Source of the DNA: Bacillota bacterium
GTDB lineage: Bacteria > Bacillota_E > Sulfobacillia > Sulfobacillales > Sulfobacillaceae
Assembly: GCA_021802375.1 (NCBI GenBank)
Contig: JAKAAL010000422.1
Location: 1-5,052 of the forward strand
Direction of reading: 5' to 3'
DNA: 5,052 nucleotides
Made by a program: the position numbers and the translations under genes. This document shows positions 1 through 5,052 of this stretch, piece after piece (position 1 is the first letter of the stretch; every line of letters begins with the position of its first letter). The notes beneath the pieces are model-generated. The model was not told the origin of the DNA. It searched no databases and saw only the letters and a program-made list of their open reading frames with translations.

Positions 1-1
1 G

Positions 2-949
2 GGTGATGTGTTGGATTCATCAGGACTCGATGTCGACTACCAAGGTCTCTTTCTTCAGGCCATTATGCAGCCTGATGAGGCGGACAAGGAACTCACGCGT
101 TGGGTGGACAGTGTGCGCCATACCGCCGAACAATCACGTCGTCTCAATCAGTCGATTGAAGCAGGCCCTCCCCCTCTGGAACGATTACAGGCGATTTTGC
201 ACCATCCCCTCCCCAGTTGGACGGAGGCCATGGTGGCGCATCATGTGAGAGCGCGTGGGGGACATCTCGATCGCACAACGTTGGGTTGGACCATTGCCTG
301 GCCCGATGGGACGGTCTGGCCCCACGTCGTGTTTCGACCGGATAGCGACGATGTCGGACAAACCTATCTCGCCTGGGATCACCCGCAGATGCAGCGCATG
401 CTGGAGGAATTGCCCCATGAAGTCCCGGGGTCGCCCCTGATGCGGGTGATCTCATCCCAATGGACCAAAGGGCTTCGGGGATTCTGGAGTCTTTGGGACC
501 TTCGCCTCTGGCACGGGAGTGAAAGCGACCGACGAATTCTGCCACTGTTTCTGTCGGATGAGGGTCGTCTGTTTCAGGTGTCGGCGCGTCAAATTTGGGA
601 GGCGATAACCCACCCGAGCTTTCAGGGAACGGTAGTGCCATCGACGCGTCAGTTTGATGATGACACGTGGAACAAACTGTGCCAGATTGCGGAACAGCAG
701 GCCGAAGCGCCCTATCGTGATCTGGAACAGGCGTATGGGGGACGTCTTCGGGAGGAACGGGTCGCCATGGAGCAGGCATTTCGGGTGCGGCGCGAGATGA
801 TTCAACGGGTGGGATTAGCGAACGTGCGGACGGCACGGCTGAATCGTCTCGAGGACGAGTATGTCGATCGATTGAAGACGCTCAGCGAGTCCGCGACGAT
901 CTATCCCGAACTTCGCCCTATTCTAGTGTTTGAGGTTGATGCGTCATGA
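2..949 (+). CDS. SNF2-type DNA/RNA helicase, C-terminal part (probable BrxHII of type 3 BREX), 5' end outside window
   Basis: The frame is open from the left edge of the window to TGA at 947-949. The GTG at 8 is therefore probably internal and the gene starts upstream. The visible 315 codons contain no Walker A, DEAD/DEAH or helicase motif VI, so the ATPase core must lie outside the window. The piece has a Trp-rich globular part (about bases 180-600) and then a charged, helical, coiled-coil-like tail (about 690-895) rich in Arg, Glu and Leu. It ends in a short hydrophobic segment (YPELRPILVFEV). From memory, this tail style is typical of the extreme C-terminus of large SNF2 helicases in defence loci, such as DrmD of DISARM and BREX helicases. 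The helicase call also rests on context: in type 3 BREX brxHII lies directly before pglZ, and here the stop overlaps the pglZ start by 4 bases. A DISARM-type helicase beside pglZ is a less likely alternative. The family is fairly sure, the exact name less so. Confidence 0.62.
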   Translation, partial: GDVLDSSGLDVDYQGLFLQAIMQPDEADKELTRWVDSVRHTAEQSRRLNQSIEAGPPPLERLQAILHHPLPSWTEAMVAHHVRARGGHLDRTTLGWTIAWPDGTVWPHVVFRPDSDDVGQTYLAWDHPQMQRMLEELPHEVPGSPLMRVISSQWTKGLRGFWSLWDLRLWHGSESDRRILPLFLSDEGRLFQVSARQIWEAITHPSFQGTVVPSTRQFDDDTWNKLCQIAEQQAEAPYRDLEQAYGGRLREERVAMEQAFRVRREMIQRVGLANVRTARLNRLEDEYVDRLKTLSESATIYPELRPILVFEVDAS

Positions 950-2751
950 GCAACAATTGGCGCGAGACGATACAACAGCATCTCACTGCCGGAACAGCCC
1001 GGGTGCGGGTCGTGGCGGATCCCGATGGATTGCTCCAGGATGAAGACTTGCTCCAACAGTTAGAACGCCGTGGCTTTTCCGTCCTTCTTTATGAAGACCC
1101 GTGGATATTTCGGGTGCGATATGAAGAGGACTTTCGTCAGGCGTGGGATGAGGGCCGAACCCCGCCCCGGTTGTTGGTGCGGGTGGCCACCATGGACCTC
1201 AACGGTGTCCCGTTTGATGTCTTTGATCAAGCGGAGCCGGTATACCTGTCCGTGACACAACTTTTTTCCCATCTCGACCGGCAAGTGGTGGCAGAGTTGG
1301 ACCCGCGATTATTTGACCGGGCATTCCAGGTCAGCCGCGCCGTCGGATCCGGTCGATTGAATCGCCGGGATTCTGCCCGCCGTCTCTTACACGACCTGTA
1401 TTCGGTCGATCCGGCTCTCGTTCAGAGCGCTGAGGATGTCTGGGACCTTATTTCCCGGATTTACCGGTCCGGATATCCTCTAACGGAGGCGTTGACCGAG
1501 ACGTTGGTGGGAGATTTAGGTCAGTGGGAGGCCACGTTGCCCACGTCTCTTCACGATGCGCTGACGTCCCGGCGCACGTGGGAGTCCGTTTTACGACAAG
1601 CGCTTCGGGGCGGTGAGATGCAAACCGGAGCGCGCTATTGGTTAGAGCGTTTGGGTTGGGATTCGCAGATCGGAGAACCGCATGCCCGCATATCGGCCGC
1701 GTTAACTCGTCAACTTGGGGCATTCCTGGAGCAGAAGCGCATCGTGGGTCGAGACTGGCTTCAGCGAGCGGAGGATATCGCCCGTCTTCGCCTGGCCACA
1801 TTCGTCGGGATCGACATTCCTGATGATCCAACACTTGACGCGTTGGATCGGCGATTTGACGACTGGGTGTATCGGGACTACGGGTTATTACAAAGCCTAC
1901 CACCCTACCCCGAACCCGTGATGGTGCATCACGTGGTACATTATATGGCGCATCAAAAGGACGTCGCCAAATGGGCGCTTGTGGTGGTGGACGGAATGAG
2001 TTACGCGGATTGGTTGTACATACGATCCCTGGCGGATCTATCCGCCTATCAGGTTGTCGAACGGGCCCTATTTGCCTGGGTCCCCACGATTACCGCGGTG
2101 TCCCGGAGGGCCATCTTTTCGGGGCGAGTGCCTCGGGATTTCGGCCAGTCGCTGGGAACGACCCATGGAGAAGAGACTTTGTGGCGGCAATTTTGGCAGA
2201 GTCGCACGGGGACGGCCAAAGCGGTCGGTTTTCAAAAGACGGCGGATTCCCTGGATGCTGCGGCGTTGTTACGGGCCGTGAACGATGAGTCGCCGGACAT
2301 CCTGGGGCTTGTGGTGAATATAGTGGATTTGCTGGCGCATTCGGCTAATATGGGTATGCCTCAATTTCTGTCGGATGTAAAATTGTGGGTGGCAGGAGAA
2401 GGCGGCTGGTTGCCCCGGGTTATCGGCGGATTAATCGACCAAGGCTTCCATGTTGTGCTGACGAGCGACCACGGTCATGTGCCCGTGGAGGGTATGGGGC
2501 GTCCGCCGACCGGTGACATTCCGGAATCCAAGGGTCAGCGCGTCCAGGTGTTTTCTTCGGAGGCGCTCCGAAGCCAGGTAGCGACTACGTGGGGCATACC
2601 GTGGCCGCATTTGTCGGGATTGCCGAACCACTATGTTCCGCTACTGGCCCCGATGAATAAGGCGTATGCCAATCAAGGACAGAAACTTCTCTCCCATGGA
2701 GGGGTATCGATGGAGGAACTCATTGTGCCGATGATAAGGATATGGCGATGA
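946..2751 (+). CDS. pglZ: BREX system phosphatase PglZ, type 3-like
   Basis: This is a complete 601-residue cytoplasmic protein of the PglZ family (alkaline phosphatase superfamily), a signature component of BREX phage defence. The N-terminus has the pattern ADPDGLL (about residues 24-30) followed by GFSVLLYEDP and FRVRYEEDFRQAW, which I associate with type 3 BREX PglZ. The middle (about 100-330) is helical. The catalytic PglZ domain spans about 340-601. It shows VVVDGMS (D349, probable metal ligand), PTITAVSR (T381 or T383 in the usual nucleophile region), NIVDLLAH (D461, H465), TSDHGH (D508, H509, H511) and HGGVSMEE (H584). All expected metal-ligand blocks are therefore present, and the enzyme looks intact. 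The ATG at 946 overlaps the helicase stop as ATGA and is preceded by GAGG at 932-935. The 3' end overlaps the next gene, so the three genes are probably one transcript. No signal peptide or membrane segment is visible. Its cellular substrate is not known from sequence; in BREX it is required for phage restriction, and in some systems for methylation. Confidence 0.93.
   Translation: MSNNWRETIQQHLTAGTARVRVVADPDGLLQDEDLLQQLERRGFSVLLYEDPWIFRVRYEEDFRQAWDEGRTPPRLLVRVATMDLNGVPFDVFDQAEPVYLSVTQLFSHLDRQVVAELDPRLFDRAFQVSRAVGSGRLNRRDSARRLLHDLYSVDPALVQSAEDVWDLISRIYRSGYPLTEALTETLVGDLGQWEATLPTSLHDALTSRRTWESVLRQALRGGEMQTGARYWLERLGWDSQIGEPHARISAALTRQLGAFLEQKRIVGRDWLQRAEDIARLRLATFVGIDIPDDPTLDALDRRFDDWVYRDYGLLQSLPPYPEPVMVHHVVHYMAHQKDVAKWALVVVDGMSYADWLYIRSLADLSAYQVVERALFAWVPTITAVSRRAIFSGRVPRDFGQSLGTTHGEETLWRQFWQSRTGTAKAVGFQKTADSLDAAALLRAVNDESPDILGLVVNIVDLLAHSANMGMPQFLSDVKLWVAGEGGWLPRVIGGLIDQGFHVVLTSDHGHVPVEGMGRPPTGDIPESKGQRVQVFSSEALRSQVATTWGIPWPHLSGLPNHYVPLLAPMNKAYANQGQKLLSHGGVSMEELIVPMIRIWR
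2736..2740 (+). promoter_or_regulatory. Ribosome binding site deciding the brxA-like start
   Basis: AAGGA lies inside the last codons of pglZ, 7 bases before ATG 2748 and 1 base before ATG 2742. The spacing favours 2748 as the true start and supports translational coupling, with ribosomes finishing pglZ at 2749-2751 able to restart on the overlapping ATG. Confidence 0.55.
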
Positions 2752-3446
2752 TAGGACCGAAGATTGGATTTGACTATCGGATTCATCGGGGAGACATGGA
2801 TATGGCGGCGGCCATGTGGCTCGAAGACGGCATTGTTAAGCCTGCGCGACTCCAGACGGAAATGGCGCACATTGCGGGCGCCAGCTCCCGCAAGAAGGCG
2901 ATTACCGTACTGAGCCGTTTGTGGACGCGGTCGCCATGGAGAGCCGGACTAGGCCAAGAATTACTGCGGGAAGTGCTGAGCCAAGATCGGAATGTCGCCT
3001 ACTGGGGGCTTCTCATGGTTGCGTATCCCTTCGCGGTTCACGGTGCATCGGATATCGGGCGGCTCCTCGCGCTTCAAGATGAGATAACAACCCGCCAGGT
3101 GAACCAAGCCATCATGCGACGGCTTGGAGAATCCGAGAAGGTTCGACTGGCCACACGGAAGCTTCTAATCACATTCGCCGATTGGAACTCGCTGGCCCGG
3201 CGGCGACGCGGGGTGTATGGGGCTGCGCCCCCGCACATGGTCAGAAACCCCGCCGCGACAGTATTTATAACCTATTGTGCGTTAATGGTGGAAGAGGCGA
3301 CTCGGTTAACGTTAAGAGATATCGAGCATCTGCCATGGCTGTTTCCTTTTCAGATGCATATTTCTCCGCGGGATTTTGATGCGATCCGGGCGTTTTCCAT
3401 AGCACAAAATGGTCCACACGATTTAAAAGTGGGTATCGTTCGTTAA
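2748..3446 (+). CDS. brxA: BrxA-like (DUF1819, NusB-like) BREX protein, probable
   Basis: This 232-residue soluble, helix-rich protein is the last gene of the cassette. In type 3 BREX the gene after pglZ is brxA, a small DUF1819 protein of about 200 residues with a NusB-like fold and DNA-binding activity. The sequence fits that pattern by eye. It has an early Trp-containing helix (AAAMWLEDGIV) and a basic helix SSRKKAITVLSRLW. These are followed by NVAYWGLLMVAYPF, RQVNQAIMRRLGES and RLATRKLLITFADW. A basic run (ARRRRGVYG) then leads into a C-terminal region of about 80 residues. No catalytic motif is visible. I choose ATG 2748, which gives a 4-base ATGA overlap with pglZ and sits 7 bases after AAGGA. 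The ATG at 2742 would add two residues but leaves only one base after that site. Function is inferred mainly from position. A divergent, system-specific accessory protein is the main alternative. Confidence 0.6.
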   Translation: MIGPKIGFDYRIHRGDMDMAAAMWLEDGIVKPARLQTEMAHIAGASSRKKAITVLSRLWTRSPWRAGLGQELLREVLSQDRNVAYWGLLMVAYPFAVHGASDIGRLLALQDEITTRQVNQAIMRRLGESEKVRLATRKLLITFADWNSLARRRRGVYGAAPPHMVRNPAATVFITYCALMVEEATRLTLRDIEHLPWLFPFQMHISPRDFDAIRAFSIAQNGPHDLKVGIVR

Positions 3447-3467
3447 GCCCACCCAGCGCAGTGTTTT

Positions 3468-3539
3468 GACCCCGGTTTTGAGGAGTTTTGTTTTAGGCAC
3501 ACTGTGTCAGCACCCTGACGAAAGGACAATTCCGGGGTC
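3468..3539. repeat. Inverted repeat GACCCCGG ... CCGGGGTC downstream of the BREX cassette
   Basis: GACCCCGG at 3468-3475 is the exact reverse complement of CCGGGGTC at 3532-3539, with 56 bases between. Both arms are followed, reading outside-in, by a sequence containing TTG two bases further in. The enclosed segment includes GTGTCAGC (3504-3511), which recurs at 3754-3761. It could be the remains of a small mobile element or of element ends. Eight matching bases alone could also be chance. Confidence 0.35.
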
Positions 3540-3730
3540 GGTCCGGGTGGCGATTGCGCCCATCCCAACATGCGTCCTGTGAGATTCTCGCATGGATCCA
3601 GGAATCTGCCGCATGCCTAGCCCCGTCACATCAGTCCATTGTACACACCCTATTTGCACCGTCTCGAAGCATCCTATCACCGCAAGGGCCTGCCTGGGCA
3701 ACTCCTCGGGGTGTGCCCCACCGATGCGGC

Positions 3731-3767
3731 CATTCGGCTGACATTATTGAGTCGTGTCAGCGGAATG
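3731..3767. repeat. Inverted repeat / hairpin with 13-base arms
   Basis: CATTCGGCTGACA at 3731-3743 pairs with TGTCAGCGGAATG at 3755-3767 in 12 of 13 positions around an 11-base spacer. No T-tract follows, so a simple intrinsic terminator is unlikely. The arm core GTGTCAGC is also found at 3504-3511. The palindrome could be a fusion of two element ends, a protein-binding site or an RNA hairpin; the sequence does not decide between them. Confidence 0.55.
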
Positions 3768-4174
3768 AGACGATCCGGAGGCATCATGGCTCGCAAGGGG
3801 AGAATGATGATATAGGGCCGTCCCGATCTGTGGAATGTCTCCGTGAGAATGGCCTTCCCAACAATGGCCGTGACATTTTGCCTGGGCTCAACCTCTGGTT
3901 CTGAGCCGTCGACAATGCGGCAGGGGTTCTACAGTAATACCCCTTTGGAGGCCATTCGAACCAAGTTGCTTCTTGATGGAGTACAGCGATAAATGGGCAG
4001 CATTTCCCCAGCGGTATTTCAGTCAAACGTCCATGGAGAAGCTGTACCGCGGCGCGAATGCACCGGAGAGATTGCCCGACGGAGAAAGACAACACGATTA
4101 GACAGTGGTCAGGAAACCGAAGCCTTTACACCACTTGACAGGACGTGATCCGCTTCTTCTTCTGTGACCTCTAG

Positions 4175-4590
4175 GTTCCGGTCACCTTGACGCATTCCGA
4201 CTCCGCGATTATGGTGACGACAAATCAAGGCGTGCAACAAGCCTATAATGCGCAAATCGTGGTCGATGCACAAGAAGGCGTGATTATCGGCACGGCCCTG
4301 TCCGCACACCCTAATGACGTGCGGGAGTTCGAGCCCGCCCTCGAGGCAGTCGAGGTGACGACAGGACGCACCGTGGCTCAAGTCACGGCAGATGCGGGGT
4401 CATTCTCAAAGACACGCTGGGATTTCGCCCATTCAGTGTGCGGGGTCTTGAGACGGTGCGAGGCGAATGGGCGTGACGGATGCTGGCATTTAATATCCGC
4501 AAAATCGCCCGGAAATTAGCGCGTCTTACCCAAGACACCGGGAAATATTGGAATTTGACGCGCCTCCGTGCGAGCTCGCAGACGCCTTAA
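4175..4590 (+). pseudogene. IS1182-family DDE transposase, degraded remnant
   Basis: Two reading frames carry successive pieces of one transposase. The first (4175 to about 4418) includes THSDSAIM, then YNAQIVVD (4244-4267), and TADAGSFS with the second catalytic Asp at 4391-4393. This series is characteristic of IS1182-family transposases. The second piece is in another frame from about 4420 and reads GFRPFSVRGLETVRGEWA, an in-frame TGA at 4474-4476, then LAFNIRKIARKLARL, ending at TAA 4588-4590. It matches the family C-terminus. About a hundred residues that normally separate the two pieces are missing, including the catalytic Glu region. The N-terminal half with the first Asp is also absent: a TAG at 4172-4174 closes the frame upstream. 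The copy cannot encode an active enzyme. Only a TTG at 4187 is available as start, which is not credible. Family assignment is sure; exact boundaries are not. Confidence 0.85.
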
Positions 4591-4626
4591 ACGGGAGAGA
4601 TCTGTCCTTGAGCGGAGTTAAGGCGT
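4582..4626. repeat. Inverted repeat at the end of the transposase relic
   Basis: ACGCCTTAA at 4582-4590 and TTAAGGCGT at 4618-4626 are perfect 9-base reverse complements separated by 27 bases. The left arm contains the stop codon of the transposase C-terminal frame. It could be a terminator-like hairpin of the original element or part of its right end. The long loop and lack of a following T-tract make a classical terminator uncertain. Confidence 0.45.
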
Positions 4627-4811
4627 GTATTTCGCCATATTTACCACAATATCCCATTTCTAACCCTCTGTCTCGTCCATCCCTCCGGCCAAGTTATCCA
4701 CAGAAACAGAATCCGTGAGAAATAAATGGACAAGCTCCTAGTGCCATATTGCGGAACATTCGAAACAAATCATTGCGGCCTCTTTGTTTCCCTTTATACC
4801 GCAAGATTGTC
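4591..4811. other. Intergenic stretch, more AT-rich, with one consensus DnaA box
   Basis: After the transposase relic the composition becomes more AT-rich. TTATCCACA at 4694-4702 is an exact match to the bacterial DnaA-box consensus. It stands alone: no second box or AT-rich unwinding array is visible, so a replication origin is not supported. The minus-strand frame ending at 4694 and the plus-strand frame from ATG 4726 look like chance frames. Otherwise I see nothing definable here. Confidence 0.35.
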
Positions 4812-5051
4812 ATGTCGATCACGCGTTTCCAAATTCTCAAATCCTCACTCCGAAAAACATCCGAAACCGCCCGAAAGTTTTCGCTTTGTCCTGACTTGTA
4901 CCGTTGGGAGAATGGCAATAACCACAAGATCGAGAACATCCGCGAGTCCAGTTCCAGCACGAGATCCCTCTCGGTAGGTTTAAGCAAGAATGAGAAATAC
5001 TTCTACGATATTAAAATGTTGGGCGGTGCGTTAATATTATTCCATATTCCG
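4812..5051 (+). CDS. Possible start of an unidentified gene, running off the right edge
   Basis: This frame has no stop from about 4713 to the right edge of the window. ATG 4812 is the first ATG in it and gives at least 80 residues; TTG codons at 4749 and 4773 are alternative starts. The C-terminal visible part reads like real protein (LYRWENGNNHKIENIRE, then LSKNEKYFYDIKMLGGALILF). No membrane signal or known motif is recognised. No convincing Shine-Dalgarno site precedes any start, and two other frames, one on each strand, are open over much of the same bases. I cannot name a function. It could be a real gene, a decayed one or chance. Confidence 0.28.
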   Translation, partial: MSITRFQILKSSLRKTSETARKFSLCPDLYRWENGNNHKIENIRESSSSTRSLSVGLSKNEKYFYDIKMLGGALILFHIP

Positions 5052-5052
5052 A

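Larger units (their letters stand above)
3447..4174. other. Gene-poor decayed region between BREX cassette and transposase relic
   Basis: No reading frame here has the combination of start, ribosome binding site and protein-like composition that I would accept as a gene. Frames that stay open (for example 3621-3815 and 3976-4101 on plus, and overlapping minus-strand frames) give Pro/Arg/Ser/Cys-rich or short products with no recognised motif. The stretch 3621-3815 reads somewhat protein-like (KGLPGQLLGV, CPTDAAIRLTLLSR) and may be a fragment of a dead element. The region also contains inverted repeats at 3468/3532 and 3731/3755 and a small one at 4164/4180. The texture suggests successive insertions and deletions at the edge of the defence cassette. 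I see no tRNA, CRISPR-like direct repeats or strong terminator with a T-tract. Confidence 0.5.

Noticed and set aside
144..836. Long minus-strand frame of 230 codons opposite the helicase gene
   Set aside because: It is Pro/Arg/Ser-rich and antisense to a clearly coding frame; a typical shadow of GC-rich codons.
3429..3452. GTGGG ... CCCAC hairpin across the brxA-like stop codon as a terminator
   Set aside because: The stem is only five pairs with a 14-base loop and no T-tract directly after it. T-rich patches come later but are not adjacent to a stem.
3976..4101. Plus-strand 41-codon frame beginning MEYSDKWAAF
   Set aside because: No ribosome binding site or known motif; too short to support in a decayed region.
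4135..4140. TTGACA as a promoter -35 box
   Set aside because: No TATAAT-like hexamer at the expected spacing, and no intact gene downstream.
4164..4185. GTGACC/GGTCAC six-base inverted repeat
   Set aside because: Too short and isolated to separate from chance; kept only as part of the gene-poor region description.
4694..4702. Consensus DnaA box as a sign of a replication origin
   Set aside because: It is a single exact match with no second box, no dnaA/dnaN or rep gene nearby and no repeat array; chance or a minor regulatory site is more likely.
4694..4987. Minus-strand frame of 97 codons
   Set aside because: It starts only at TTG, lacks a ribosome binding site and has no recognisable motif. 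The opposite strand frame running to the edge looks more protein-like.

Overview
The window holds the 3' end of a probable type 3 BREX phage-defence operon, followed by a decayed mobile-element zone. Codon use is moderately GC-rich in the first 3.4 kb. Shine-Dalgarno-like sites (GAGG, AAGGA) and ATGA-type gene overlaps show bacterial translation. An acidophilic or soil Firmicute of the Sulfobacillus/Alicyclobacillus kind would fit the composition, but that is only an impression; nothing in the window fixes the taxon.

Bases 1-3446 carry three plus-strand genes with no gaps. First is the C-terminal part of a large SNF2-type helicase (BrxHII-like), whose start lies left of the window. Next is a complete PglZ-family phosphatase, a hallmark BREX protein with its alkaline-phosphatase-superfamily motifs in order. 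Last is a 232-residue protein that resembles BrxA (DUF1819, NusB-like) in position, size and general pattern. Both junctions overlap by four bases (ATGA), so the genes are probably translationally coupled. In type 3 BREX the published order is brxF-brxC-pglXI-brxHII-pglZ-brxA, and the window matches its last three genes. In that model the methyltransferase (expected upstream) marks host DNA, while PglZ, the AAA ATPase BrxC, the helicase and BrxA act together to block replication of unmodified phage DNA.

Bases 3447-4174 contain no gene I can support. Short open stretches and three inverted repeats are scattered through it, which suggests old insertion-element debris. Bases 4175-4590 are a clear relic of an IS1182-family DDE transposase. 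It has a large internal deletion, a reading-frame change and an in-frame stop, and its reading ends in an inverted repeat.

The last 460 bases are more AT-rich. They hold one isolated consensus DnaA box and a reading frame that stays open to the right edge. This frame may be the start of another gene, but I do not recognise its product.

I see no wholly new system. The points most worth following up are the coupled BREX-3 tail, the divergent BrxA-like protein, the unexplained repeats between cassette and transposase relic, and the open frame at the right edge.
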